DNA of 64,000 bases from Erythroxylum novogranatense (Eukaryota > Streptophyta > Magnoliopsida > Malpighiales > Erythroxylaceae): NCBI GenBank assembly GCA_029891385.1, contig CM057234.1, positions 20,508,350 to 20,572,349 of the forward strand, written 5' to 3'. Position 1 is the first letter of the stretch. The number at the start of each line of letters is the position of its first letter. The notes beneath the pieces were generated by a model, which ran no database searches, was not told the origin of the DNA, and was given only the letters and a program-made list of their open reading frames with translations. Below are positions 22,391 through 35,841 of the stretch, piece by piece. The position numbers and the translations under genes are program-made.

Positions 22391-25300
22391 TGTTGGACCC
22401 CGAACCTTGAGTGACAATTTAACTTAGTAATATGAATGATAAAGTGGATGAGTTGATTGATAATAAGTTGAAAATCATGACTAAAAAGAGAGTGTGAAAA
22501 TATGAAAAATTGTGTAATAGTTGACTTCTTGGCCTTAGAATGTTGACTTTTGATTGAGGCAAAATTTGATAAAATGGTCTTCTGGAAACTTGTAGGTTAT
22601 GTTAAGAGCTTTCTGTAGACATAAAGTTTGCGATTTTTCGATATCGGGAGTGAAAGTTATGATCAGTCAAAGTTTGTGTGTGATAGGGTTGATTTTTGAC
22701 TTTAATTATGATTGAAACTTTGACTGAGAAATTAACCTAGTTAGAGGTTAATTGAGCTTTGATGTTCTTCATGAAAATTTAAGGATTTGTTTTTATCTTT
22801 ATTTCGATATAAAGTATGCAATTTTTCGATCTCGGAATAATAAGTTATGATTTTTACGAGTTTGTATAGAGGATAGTATCTTTGACCGGAAAATGGACTC
22901 CCGTAGGAGTCAAATTGATTTTTATGTCCTTCGTGGAAGATGTAGAACTTCCTTTAAGCTTTCTATAGAGACTAAGTTTGTCAAAATTGGAGTTCGGGAG
23001 TAAGAGTTATGAATTTTGGAAGTTTTGAATTTTTATGTGAAAAAAAAAGAAAATGAAGTATCCCCGTCGCTAGGGTGACATCCGCATCGCCGTAGCGATG
23101 TCCGCATCGCCGTAGCGACCGCGCCCTATCCTCGCCATAATACGACGTCGTTTTGCTCCTTTAGTTTTCTTGCTTCCTCCTCCAATCCGACCTTTGTTCA
23201 CTGTTTTGCTCATATCTTTTCCTTCCGACATCCGATTGAGTTGATTCTTGCGGCGTTGGATTCGTAAGACAATTCCCTACATTCTCATGGGAAATTTGTG
23301 AATTTTTGAGATTTAATTGATGGTGATTAATTTAATCAAAGTGAGTCGGGAAATTTTCTGAGCATAGTTTAGTGTTTTGTGAAATTTGGGATCTGTAGAG
23401 ATCCGATTGAAGCAATTCTTCAGGAGAAATAAATATAAGACAAGGGGATACAAATCTTATGAAGAAATAAAATGCCAATTCTGCCCCTAAGACCTTCGAA
23501 TTATGAATGGAAGTTCGGATTAGAGTGTAATTTTGGATTAGGAACACCCGAGAGTATTTTGAGGATAACTTTTGATCTGGGAATCGGAATGAGGCAATTG
23601 TTTTTTGAATTAAACTAGAGACATAAGGCTAAAATTGTTATGAAGACATTGAGTTTCAATTCTGGGATTAAGAATGTGAATATTTGGACGGAAATAATCG
23701 TACATGGAAAATGTCTTAGAATATGGATTTACCCGAACTGTTGTGCGTATAACTTTTGATGTAGTAATCGAAATTGAGCGCGGTCAGTGGCGTTGGATTC
23801 GTATGATTGAGAGGAACATTTCTCGAGAAGGAAGTTTTGACAAATTCCTTCATCTTGATAGTGCGAATCAGACCCGCATGTATAAATGAAGTTAGGGGCA
23901 ATTTTGGAATTTAGTTAAAGAGTGAGGGCAAAATGGTCTTTTACCCTCCATTTTTAATGAAATGGCATAAAAAATCAGATGAGTGTCGTTGGTTTAAGGA
24001 AGAGTCTCGATTATTCAAGAAGAAAAAAAAGAAATAAAAGAAGAAGAAGAGAGTGGAAGTTTCGTATATGGAGAGGAAGAGAGAGAAAGTGAATTTTCAA
24101 AATTTATGGGACTTTTAGCTTGAGTTTTGAGTTGTTTTCAAGGAAAAAGGAGAGAAGAAGAAGACAGCTTGCTTTGGGAACCAAGAATTTTCGAAAATGA
24201 AGAAGAAAAGAGGTAAGAGAAAAATTTGGATTTTGAGTTTTGGTTAAGTTTTTGGTTTAGATTAATTAGAAATGATGTGGGTTTATGTGCTATGAGTTTT
24301 ATTTTGTGATTGATGAGTTAATTTTGGTTATGGAAGATTTTAGAGAGAGAAAGTTTAGTGAGGAAGATGATGAATAGTAAAATTTGGGGGTTTTTGAAAT
24401 TGATGATTTAGATGGCTTGAATTAGTGATGAATTTGAGATACCCTAAATTAATTTTGATTTTTATGCTTTAGGTGAAGTTTAATTTGAAAAATTATAAAT
24501 TGGGGGTTTAGGCCAAATTAGAGATTTGGGGGTTTTCCCAAATTTTGTGAATTAAAGGTGTAGAATCATCAAAAATAGCATGAATTGATGAAATATGGAG
24601 TTAATTTTGAAGAAATTAATTTGGATATATTGGTTTAGGCCAATTTTGAAAATTGGGGATTTTCAAAATTGAAAATTGAAATAGCTTGGAAATATGATAA
24701 TTATGAATTTCCGATAGTTAATTTTGAGAATTATGCAAATTTATGATGTGAATTTGGGTGATTATGGCTTAGGTCATTTTTATTGAAAGAAGGAAAGAAG
24801 CAAGGATCAAATTGAAGCTTGGAACAAGTTCCTAGCGTCATTTCGAGGTGGGTAGCATATATATATTTTGATTTGTAAGCTTAATACGAATTTTGAAAAA
24901 TTAAAAGAAAGCAAAAGTTTGGAATTTTGATCACTTATTGTTTTTGGAAATGTTTGAAAATAAGAATTGATTTAAGGTTTGAAATTATGATTCCTAAGTG
25001 ATTTCTGAAAAATTATTACAAGCTTAAATTCATTGTTTTAAATGATTTGCTAAATCGTTAGAAATTTCAAATATGTATTTGTTGTGTACGCATTGATAAT
25101 TATGCATATTGTTGCAATTATTGATTGATTGAATTAATTGAATTATATGATATGTGTGAATTTGTGAGATTGTTTTAAGTTGATGAAATAATGTTAGAAA
25201 AGTAAAATTTTGGAAAGTGCCTTCGGGCAATTTGAATTTCCGTTTTCGATATGTGTTATGTGGGTTTGGTAGGTCCTTTGGTGAGTCAGCACTGTCTCTA

Positions 25301-26612
25301 TGTGTATAGCCTTCTCCCGGCTGCCCGTTAGTGGCACGGAGCTCCGATTTCGGACTCCCTTCACGGCTACACTGGACCGCTATGCAGAAAAGTGTAGTAC
25401 GTTCTGTTCACGACTGCACAGGACCGCTCTGCGTTCTGTTTGGACCTAGTCAGACCATTCTGATATGTTATGTGTTTTCAATTTTGTTTCTGTATGTTGC
25501 ATTCATATTTATGAAAATTCGAGAATTTTTGAAAAAAAAAAGAAAAAGTGAGATGACTATGAAAAGTTTGAAAAAAAAAATATGAAAAAAAGGGTTTGAG
25601 GAAATTGTTTGAGAACTTATAAAATTTGAAAAATTAGCCCTTTTGGCGAAAGATTATGAAAAATGATTTCGGCTTATTTGTCACTTTATAAATGTGTTAT
25701 CCACGAGCTTCCGAGCTCACCCCCCTTTCATCCCCATCTCCAGGTTTCGAGCAGGAGATCGGATGAAAGAATGTGAAGACATCAGTTTCGACATTTGTAT
25801 AAGTTAGATTTTGAGTATTTTGGAATTTGTATATGAATTTGTGTATGATTTTTGGAATATATATTTATGTTTGATTCTGGGAATGAGTTTGATTGATGAG
25901 ACTAGTGGATTGAATTACAATTTAAAGCAGTTTAGAATAGGTTTGCGTTTGTTCTGCTGAGATCCCGGACGGAGGGTCCGGTTGATTTTGATGATTGTTT
26001 GATTTATTGGGCTTCTAGAAGTGTTGTTTTGAACACTTTGCAGGTTTGGGTTAGGATAAATGCAGCCGTTATGCTGCCAAAATTTCGATAAAATGAGAGT
26101 AAAGTGTAAGTTGAATTTGTATGGATTTGTATAAGATTTTGTATGATTGCTAAGTTTGGGTTTAAGATTGAATTTCCTATGGGAAATTATATGGATGTGA
26201 TTGATGTAAGAAATGAGAATAAGAAAGAAAAAAAAATTCATACCGGATTTTGGAACGTCTTAGGGTTTCCAACGCGATTGTGATCCTGCGTTCCTTCTTG
26301 CGCTTTCGGATGTCGGCATTTGTTTCTGCTTGCGATTTGTATTCGATTCCGCTACTTTTGGTTTGATTTGATTCAATTCGCTTTGTGGTCTGATTTGCAT
26401 TTCGTTCCGCTTTCGTTTTATGCTGTTTCCGTATGATGCGATTCGGTTCCGTTTCGTTTTAAACCCGCGTCATCTATCGCAATTTGCTTTGCTTCCGCAT
26501 TGTGTCTCCGATTCGATTTTTCGATGCGAAATTTCCGTTCCCATTTGATTCCGTTCCCTTCGTTCTCATTCGTTTTTCGGTTGGGATTCGGTTTCCGGAT
26601 CGGGTCCCAACA
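22391..26612 (+). repeat. 3' LTR of the LARD-like element
   Basis: A 4,222 bp LTR ending TTCCGGATCGGGTCCCAACA. It follows the 5' LTR closely, with small indels, including a shortened CGTCGC array (23065-23119) and a local change (AAACCCGCG) near 26461. A promoter-like TGAAATGGCATAAAAAA is at 23958. Confidence 0.9.
23065..23119 (+). repeat. contracted palindromic array in the 3' LTR
   Basis: Only about one unit remains: CGTCGCTAGGGTGACATCC, then two GCATCGCCGTAGCGA blocks. The 5' LTR has three units over 139 bp. Because the two LTRs were identical at insertion, the 84-bp difference arose afterwards in one of them. Confidence 0.9.
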
Positions 26613-26617
26613 GCTAG

Positions 26618-28035
26618 GCTTAAATATCAGTCAACATAAGAGCTTTATCATACTCTCCAAAAGTGCTTCTCATAGCTCAGATACTCTAGCTCAAGGTACA
26701 GGGATGGAAATTAAAACTCCCCCTATTCACTATCTGGGAATTCCCATCTCATCAAGGAGGCTAAGATTCTGTGAATGTGTTCCTTTGATAGAAAAAATCC
26801 AGAAGAGATTGGGGTCATAGACTAATAAATCACTATCCTATGGAGGGAAACTTCAACTACTGAAGTTGGCTATTATGTCTATGAGTACCTATTGGTGTTC
26901 TTACATATTCTTTTCAAAAGGGCTAATAAAGATAGTACAAAAACTAATGAAGTAGTTTCTATGGGGGAAAATGAATGGAGAGAGAGGAATAGCCAAGGTA
27001 AACTAGAAGACAATCTGTCAACCGAAAGATGAAGGGGGATTAGGATTAGATTCCATCTTTACTAAAACTAGAATTCTAATGTGTAAGAGAATTTGGAAAA
27101 TCATGAGAGATAAACAAACAATGTGCATTAAGTGGATTCATTCCTACTTACTAAAAGGAAGGAGTCTTTGGGCTCTAAAACCCAAAGTCAGCAACACTTG
27201 CTTCTTTAACTAGCTTCTTAAAATGAGGGATGAGATATATCTGCATATTACATGCAAGATAACGATAGGAGACAAAATCTCCTTCTAGTATGACAACTGG
27301 ACAGGGAATGGTCCCTTAATACAAAACCAGATGGCAAACACTCTATTGAATAGATTCCCAAAGGATACTGACTCAATGATGTAATAAGAAATGAGAACTA
27401 GACTCTATCCTCATATGCGATTCTACTTCTGAATATTCCCTTATTCACAAGTCCTGGGGGGAAGATACTTACTCATGGAAAGGTATCCCTATTTCAAGGA
27501 TTAAGTTTAAGGAAGTCAAAAAGTTGAGGGAAAGACCTATAATCTGTGTAGGATGGGATAAGGTGATCTAGAATAAGATTCTTAGACCTAATGATAGTTT
27601 TCAGCTCTAGCTAGTAATGTGGGATAGGCTAAGTACTATGGATAGATTGAAATTCCTATCATCCCCTAAGTTATATATTCTATGTAACCTAGAGGATGAA
27701 ACTGGGGACCACCTCTTCTTTGGTTGTCATTTCTCTAGAGGAATATCAACAAAAGTCTTCAGGTTATGTTCCCTTGATCTCAACTATGATAGACTTATCG
27801 AGATCATAAAGGAAATTCCTAAATTGAACTACTCAAAATTTTACAGGGCTATTGTTATACTCTTTATGGCTATTTGTTTTCAGGTTATGTGGAAAGAAAG
27901 GAATAGTAGAAGGTTTAAGGACTAATCTACTTCGATAAGCTATCTATTAGATCTCACTACTAATGACATAAGAGAGCAACTAATACTCAATCAGTTAAAC
28001 CTCCACTATAGTAGGAGAATGGCTTTAGCCTAGAG
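26618..28035 (+). pseudogene. LINE ORF2, C-terminal reverse transcriptase and zf-RVT region
   Basis: Continues the LINE after the LARD-like insertion: LNISQHKSFIILSKSA, IHYLGIPISSRRL, then past a stop SLSYGGKLQLLKLAIMSM and PKDEGGLGLDSI. Farther on, the frame at 27617-27925 is open and carries LCNLEDETGDHLFFGCHFS, the zf-RVT zinc-binding pattern of plant LINEs, followed by QVMWKERNSRRF. Many TAG stops fall at places where Trp or Gln is expected. The coding part ends near 28035. Confidence 0.85.
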
Positions 28036-28341
28036 AGTAAAGAATATGTAATAGCTAGTTCAGGTCCTATGAACTAGTTACTCTATCCACAGCCAGAAAT
28101 GCAACCGAGATCTCTACTTAATAGTTTCTAGAACAACAAAAACGGACTACCTATCTCATATCAAAGGAATTGGAGGAGATGATCAATATAGACTTACCTG
28201 GGTTATGTGCTCTTCTTGGATTTGGAAACATGGTAATCAATGCATCATCTTATCCTTATCATCAGTAAAACAATCAAGATAATATAGCTACTTAATCTGA
28301 ACAACAGGAAGGAACAACAACATTTAAGATCTAGGAACAAC
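28036..28341 (+). other. LINE, region between ORF2 and the Copia insertion
   Basis: Probably LINE 3' untranslated sequence. It is interrupted after ACAAC (28337-28341), the target-site copy for the Copia element, and continues at 37354. Confidence 0.6.
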
Positions 28342-30434
28342 TGTTGGATCGGAAAATGAAAGCATGCTATATTTGGAGAACCGGTAGATTTCAAAACTTT
28401 TTAGAAATCATATTTGCATCGGAAGCAATATATCCTAATCATCATGCCAATCCATACATGATATGGTATAAGGATAATAATAAACAAAAACAAGATGAAG
28501 AGTATTACCGACTCCTTTGCTACAGCTTTAATTCCTCGCTGCACTATCCTCTCCTTCTTTTTGTATCCAAAGCCTTTACTTTTGAATCCTTTCCTTTGCC
28601 AACCTATCCTCTCTTTGTTGTTGTATCCTCAACCAACTTGATCTACCACTTGTTCTTCTTAGATAACTTGGTTAACAAGATCTTTTGGTGGTAAAGGAGA
28701 AGAAATGTTTGGAGGAGATTTTTCTTAGAAGAAATGAACCAAAAATGAGACTCTTCTCTTACTAATTTCAGCTCACTCATGCATGAAAGGAGAGAGAGAG
28801 AGTTAAACCATGTAAGAACACCTTCTTACACACTCAATTTCGGTTATGCATGAAAAGGAAGAAGAGAATAACATCCAATGCATCACTTCTTACTTTAATC
28901 AAACATAAAGAAGCCATTAAATGAGACTCTTCTCATTTATCTTTAAGGTGGCTATATGAAAAGACTATTAACCTATACATGACTTACCAATTTCGGTTTT
29001 GGAAGATGGAAGAAGGATGATGGTCCATCCAATGTACATCTTTCTTCTTTAATCCAATGAATGCTAATAGGTTACATGCTAACATTAAAAGATAACCATT
29101 AAACCATTTAATTGTAAGTTCATAACTCCATTTAATGATGATAAACCATAATAAAGACCATATTTATTTAGCATTTGAATTTTAAGTGTGCAGTTGCACA
29201 TTCAACCCTAATAAAACTGAAAATGCTACTCCTTTTTTTTTAAATTTGTTTTAATATAATTAATCTAATCAATTACATTAAACCAAAGTCTAACCCATTT
29301 TTAAATGTATATTTGGGCTTCTAATTAACCATTAATTAGAGTAAGCCCAATATTCAATTATGGGCTTCTAAAACCTCCATTTATATTTCTTACTTAGCTT
29401 GATAACCTTCCTAGAAGCCAAGAGGGGAATCTTATTGGACTTTGATAATTCAAGCTCCAATATGCTCATAATTAATTATAGCTAATTAACTAAATGTCAT
29501 TCCACTAAAGACAATTAGTTGAACTCTTGAATTATTAAATATTATGATAACACATATTTTATGTCCAATTGCAAACCCTATTTAAAACCTTATTATAGTC
29601 ATCCACACAACAAAGGGTAAAATTATCGTTTTGCCCTTATGTTGGTTTTTCATTCTAGATCTCCCGTTTTACTTTATATGGTGATTAACACACAAGATCT
29701 CATCTTGACGTTAAGACTTGATGGGTAGCTAGTCCATTAAACTACTGATGCCAGTTTAATCACCAAATCTCCTTAAAATATCTAGAAGTGATGATATCAC
29801 TATAAATTCTTTATTTAAGTGAATGTTCCCTGATACATGTTTCAATTAATAATTCAAACATGCAGACACTAGATTAATACTATGGTAAAATTCATTCCAA
29901 TCATATCAATAATTATAATTAAACACATACGAGTTCACCACTCATCAAGCTTATGGTTCACAGTAAGCAAATGCTTAAGATGTATGTTTTAAGATTAAAG
30001 TAACGACCCACTTTGTTCTTGGAAGCATACTTGATTCCATATTCATTTAATAATGCCATTATTGATAGTCGACTACTATCATGATATGAAACTCATCAAT
30101 CCCTTTAAATAAACTCCTTTACTTATATGGAGATAAATCGCAACACTACAATCTAAACCATAATCAAACAACCAACTTAATTATTCAACTATGAATCAAT
30201 TAATTTAGATTCTTATAATATACATGTTTCCTATACATCTCTATGTACATGTAGATTACTTACAAACAAAATTTGATACCTTTTGACTAGATATATAATG
30301 CTCACACAAATAAAACCAAACTCTTTTGTTTTATTAATAATAAATATTGTCATTACAAAACTGTAACTGAAGAAGATAAAGTTACATGTAAATACACTTG
30401 CTTTCTAGGGTACTATATTTACATAACTTCATCA
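28342..30434 (-). repeat. 3' LTR of the Copia element
   Basis: 2,093 bp. In coding orientation it begins TGATGAAGTTATGTAAATA and ends CCGATCCAACA. It is 586 bp longer than the 5' LTR, mainly because a block at about 28655-29265 is missing from the other copy. Confidence 0.9.
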
Positions 30435-30448
30435 ATCTCCCACTTGCC
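30435..30448 (-). promoter_or_regulatory. polypurine tract of the Copia element
   Basis: Minus-strand GGCAAGTGGGAGAT abuts the 3' LTR directly and follows the stop of the polyprotein within a few bases. Confidence 0.85.
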
Positions 30449-33400
30449 CTAAAGCAAGTTTGACATATCCCTCATTCCCATCCCTTCTAGGTGACCCTTA
30501 AAGCTCTTTTGAGTTAATGTCTTTATGAACGAATCAGCAAGGTTTTGCTCTGTAGGAATCTTTACCACATCCACCTCTCCACGTTGTATTATCTCTCTTA
30601 TGAGATGATACTTTCGCTCAATATGTTTGACAGCTTTGTGGTTCCGAGGTTCTTTAGAATTAGTCATTGCCCCATTATTATCACAATAAAGTGTAATGGC
30701 TTTTTCGGCCTCTGGAACTACATCCATATCATTTAGGAACTTTTGAAGCTAGGCTGCTTCCTTTGCTGCTTCACAAGCAGCAGCATACTCAGCCTCCATA
30801 GTCGAATCAGCAATACAAGATTGCTTGGCACTCCTCTAAACTATGACTCCACCTCCTAAAGTAAATATAGAACCAAAAGTTGTTTTCCTTGAATCAACAT
30901 CTGATTGGAAATCAAAATCTATATATCTTGTCAGAATAAGATTACTTCAAGAGTAAACAAGCATGAATTTTTTTGTCCTACGAAGATATTTAAGTATACA
31001 CTTAACTGCAGTCCAATGTTCCATTCCTGGATTAAATTGAAATCTGCTTACCAGTCCCACTGTGTAACAGATGTCTGGTCTAGTGCAAAGCATTGCATAC
31101 ATCAAACTTTCAACTGCCGAAGCATATGGAATTTTATGCATGCGTTCAAACTCCTCTTGGGTTTTAGGTGCTTGCTCCTTTGAAAGTTTGATTCCATGTC
31201 TAGTAGGAGTGAAACCCCTCTTGGAATCTTGTAAGGTGAACTTATTGAGCATATTCTCAATGTAGGTTAATTGAGATAAGGCTATCCGTTTATTCTTCTG
31301 ATCCCTTATAAGTTTGATCCCTATAACATAGTTAGCCTCTCCTAAATCCTTCATTGAAAACTATTCATTCAGCCATCCCTTAATCGTAGATAACATTCCC
31401 ACATCATTCCCAATGAGCAGAATGTCATCAACATACAAGATTAGGAAAGTAACCTTACCTTCTTGTTTTTTTTATAAACACAAGGCTCATCTAAGTTTTG
31501 TATGAACACATAGGTTTTGATAGACTTATCAAACCTAATGTTCTAAGACCTAGATGCTTGCTTAAGTCCATAAATGGACCTTTGCAACTTGCAAACCTTA
31601 TGCTCATAACCCGACTCAATGAATCCTTCTGGTCGGGCCATATAAATGGTCTCCTCAAGATCCCCATTAAGAAATGTTGTCTTGAAATCCATTTACCATA
31701 TTTCATAATCGAAATAGGTTGCTATGGCCAAAAGAATTCTGATGGACTTAAGCATGGCAACCAAAGAAAAAGTCTCCTCATAGTCTATACTCTCTTTTTA
31801 AGTATAGCCTTTAGCTACCAATCTAGCTTTAAAGGTCTCTATCTTTCCATCCAATCCTCTTTTGCTTTTATAGATCCATTTACACCCTATGACTTTTAGA
31901 CCTGGTGGTAGATCTACAAGGACCTAGACTTCATTAGTGTATATAGAATCTATTTTTGATTCGATGGCCTTGAGTCATTTTTTGATGTCAACATCATTAA
32001 CAGCCTGAGTATATGTAATGGGATTCATTTCTTCTTAGTTTGGAATGACAATTAAGCCTTCTCCTAGACCCAGATACCTATCTGGCTGTCTCACAACCCT
32101 CCCACTGCATTTAGGCATGACTTGATGTTCAGGTTGCACTTCCAATTCAACTTTTGAATTCATTTTGACATCTTGTTCTGTCATATCCAAAACAACTCTT
32201 GGTTTGGATGAACTATCTAACTCCTTTAGTACTACTTCACTTCTTCCTTTTTGATTTCTCACAATCTCTTCCTCTAAGAAGGTCGCATTTGTCGACACAA
32301 ATACCTTCCTATCCTGAGGACTATAAAAATAGTACCCTCGATTTCTCGTAGGATGTCCTACAAAAAAACATACTTTTGACCTTGGTTCTATATTTGTGGA
32401 TTTAGGCTTTAGACCATAGGCTGGGCAGCCCCAAGTCCTTAAGTGCCTCAAAGAAGACACTCGGCCAGTCCACAACTCCATAAGTGTTTTAGGCACTGAT
32501 TTCAATGGAGCAAAGTTAAGAAGATATGTCATCGTTTGTATGGCATATCCTCATAATGATTTTGAAAGGCTAACGTAGGACATCATTGATCTTACCATTT
32601 TCAATAGAGTTCTATTTCTCCTTTTTGCTACACCATTCTGTTGAGGTGATCGAGGAGCTAACATATTGAAAACAATTCCATTGTCAATTAAATATTGATG
32701 GAACTCTCCAGATAAGTACTTACCACCTCGATCCGATCAAAATTGTTTTAATGGCTTGCCTAGCTGCTTCTCAACTTTAGCTTTGAATTCTTTAAACTTT
32801 TCAAAGGATTCACTATTTTTATACATCAAATACAACTAGCCATGTCTTGAGTAATAATCTATAAAGGTTATGAAATATTCATAACCTCCTCTATCTTATA
32901 CATTCATGGGCCCACACACATTATTATGTACTAGGCCCAACGTGGATTCAAACCTATTTCCTTTAGAAAGAAATGAGGCTTTGGTCATTTTTCCTTCAAT
33001 ACAAGATTCACAGGTGGGTAATGAATCATTGTCTAAGCCCATAAGGATCCCATCCTTGACTAACCTATCAAGTCTTTTCTGATTGATATGACCCATTCTT
33101 AAGTGCCACATATACTTTGAATTAATGCTAGAGACATTGGATTGTTTTGGTTTTATCAATTTTGTGGTGTTTAGTGAGCCTATCATAGGTTCTATAAGGA
33201 ATAATCCCTGTTCAATTATCGCATCACAAATAAAATCCTTATTCTCATATATTGAAACAAAAATTTCAAAATATAAGGAATAACCAAATTTTATTAGACA
33301 AAAAACAGAAATCATATTCCTTACAATCATTGGTATGTAATAAACATCCTCCAAATATAACCTATGACCACTAGGAAAGTACAAGATAACTACTCCCACT

Positions 33401-34405
33401 GATTTTGCAGAAACATAGGAACCGTTTGCTATCTTGACTTGAAACTGGCCTTTAGGTAGTCTTCTCCTTTACTGGAACCCCTGCAAAGAATTGCAAACAT
33501 GGTTAGTGGCTCCTAAATCTAATATCCAATAAATAGATAAATCTGTCACATTTTTAGTTCCTAACAAACTTAGGAAACCCATACCTTGTTTGCTTTTGAG
33601 AGACTCAAGGTAGACTGGACAATTTCTTTTCTAGTGGCCCATCTCATCACAGTGGAAACATTTTCCCTTGATATTTTCTTTGGCTTTCTTTTTCATGGGT
33701 TAGGCCTTGATACCTGTTTAGGCCTTCTTTTTCATTGGACCCTTCTTCTTTTGCTTGCCCTTATCCTTAGGCTTAGAAGAAGAAGCTACATTAGCTTCGG
33801 TCCCATGAGCCTTAATATTCAATATCTCCTCTGTGCTCTGGAGGGTATTCATCAACTCACTCAAGGTGTAATCCTTGTTGTTGAGTTCATAGTCCAACTT
33901 AAACTGCTAAAAAGAAGAGTTTAAGTTATTGATGATCATAATCATCTACGTATCCGCATCCATATCTTACTCGAGCATCTCAGCCTCAGTGATCGCAGAG
34001 ATTACCTTCATCATGTAATCCCACACCAGTTCACCAAGTTTTTGTCTGAGATTATGAAAGGTTTGGATAGCTTTACTCTTGCAGACCTAGTCCTCACACC
34101 AAACATCTCATGTAGGTGATGGACCATTGAACTAGCAGTTTTCATATAAGCAATCTGCTTTTGCAACATACCACTGACAGAAGCTAGAATATAACACTTA
34201 GTAGTCTTGTCAACATTCTGTCAATGCTCATGTTGTTGGACTATCTCAGGAGCTGAATCTCCACTGGATGTGTAGGCTCATTTTTAGTTAACACCCATGG
34301 AATACATTCATATTGAAGTACAATGTCAAGGTTACGTCTCCATTCATTAAAATTTTCTCCATTTTCCAATTTGTTATTTTTCAAGAGCAAAGTGAGTGGA
34401 TTCAT
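30449..34405 (-). pseudogene. Copia gag-pol polyprotein, broken by stops
   Basis: Minus-strand reading from ATG at 34405: gag starts MNPLTLLLKNNKLENGENFN with NEWRRNLDI. The zinc knuckle CFHCDEMGH-x-KRNC is at about 33620-33670, with a stop replacing Trp. The protease motif is DLGATNH (usual DSGAT) near 33520. The pre-integrase block has MWHLRMGH and CESCIEGK (32896-33399 is open). Integrase has SDRGGKYLS and NGVAKRRNRTL, where the catalytic Glu of the E-R-R-N-R-T motif is Lys. RT has CKWIYKSKRG, then an intact YVDD at 31424-31435. RNase H has CIADSTMEAEYAA, LYCDNNGAM and KHIERKYHLIRE. Longest open pieces: 30449-30727, 30947-31354, 32035-32532, 32896-33399. The element cannot make active enzymes. 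Confidence 0.92.
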
Positions 34406-35841
34406 TTTGTGGTTGATTATGTCTGAAAATATAAATTATTAAAGCATGAGCATACTAGTCAACAATTATTGGAACTTTGTATAAAATCATGATGCATGTA
34501 TACATGATGATAGATTTAACAAAACTTAAAAAACTAAAACATTATACAACATTTATTTTTCTTATCTATAACAGACTAAGTGATAGTGGGCTATTTTATC
34601 CATTAAAAGAAAAACTCAAAAAACTACCAAGCATCTCATGCCCAACCTTTTGAGAAGAGTCATAATTTGGTTCATACTTTTACCAACAGAGCTACGATGG
34701 GCAGTTTATTGATAAAAATATTGAGTGTTTAACCATTCGATTTGTTCACTAAAGATACTTGCAAACTATGCCTCGATGGGAGGTCACATTTGCTACTAAT
34801 AAGTGGACTTATCCTTAAAGAGACCCAAATCATGCAAGATTTAAGATTCATGCCCTCCGATGGGGAGTAACACTTCACCACAAATGGGCCATCATTTGGA
34901 GATCATGGATTCTCACATGAACATCCTCTCCCACTTAATCTTTTTGGGCTTTAAGTTTTAAATACCATCTTGTCTAGATGCAATTTATTATCCATCCTAC
35001 ATTGTTTCATTATATATCTTATTCATAATGAATGCATGGCAAGGCCTAAGGTTGGCAATTTTCTAAATAACATGCAATAACATAATATCACATATTATTT
35101 ACATTCATTTCTCCATTCATCACATGAACTAATTAAGACAATTTTGATTGTCCATCCTAGAATAAAAAATAATTACAAACATTTAAGGCCCAAAATATTC
35201 TTCTTAGACTTGGATCTTGCGCTTTGAACTCTTCGCTCACAAGATCCAGCCCAATCGGTAAAAAGTGTGTAATGGCTTTACTTTTCAACATAAAAAAGGA
35301 TTTTCATAAAACCAAAATTTTGCCCATTAGAAAACAAAAGTCTGCACTAGTTTTTTACCAAAACTGAAACTTATGAATATTACATAAAAATTCCAGAACT
35401 TGTAAAAAATGAAATTTTGTTACAAAAAAAATTTATACAACCAAAAATATGTGAAAACAAAATTTCAACACATTTGTTTTCTAAAAAACGAAAAATAGCC
35501 AAGACACCATAACTATAACTGAAACTTTACCTCTTCCTTTCTTCAATCCATGGCTTCTTCATCTTCTTCATTACATGATTTTGTACATTACATAATCAAA
35601 GTAAACATAAAAATGAAACCAAGGAGAAAACATAGTGATGATAGACCACCCTCCTTGTTACAACCAAATGAAGAAATCTTACATGGTAAATTTAACTTCT
35701 ATAGACAACCAAAAGAGCAACACATACACCATATATATTTCTATCACATAAAAATATGTAGCATACAAAAAAGATTGCCAACCCATGCATCAACCATATA
35801 ACAATTGAAATCATGCATTAGAAACTAGCTCTAATACTAAT
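34406..35841 (-). other. Copia leader between 5' LTR and gag
   Basis: About 1.4 kb without recognisable coding sequence, rather long for a Copia leader. The primer site is at its right end: ATTAGTATTAGAGCTAG on the minus strand, a decayed form of TGGTATCAGAGC. The plus-strand frame at 35550-35801 is chance. Confidence 0.6.

Larger units (their letters stand above)
17413..26612 (+). mobile_element. complete non-autonomous long-LTR retrotransposon (LARD-like) with a 0.66 kb interior
   Basis: A 9,200 bp element flanked by GCTAG at 17408-17412 and 26613-26617. The two LTRs are 4,314 and 4,222 bp; the interior is only 664 bp and lacks gag or pol. A tRNA-Met-type primer site follows the 5' LTR, and a purine tract immediately precedes the 3' LTR, so both signals for reverse transcription are present. 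The interior tail (TTCGAGGACGAAATTC then AAGAGGGGGAG) resembles the end of chromovirus (Tekay/Del-like) Gypsy elements. LTRs this long with no genes fit the LARD concept, but classical LARDs have interiors of several kilobases. Proteins for transposition must come from an autonomous relative. Confidence 0.9.
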
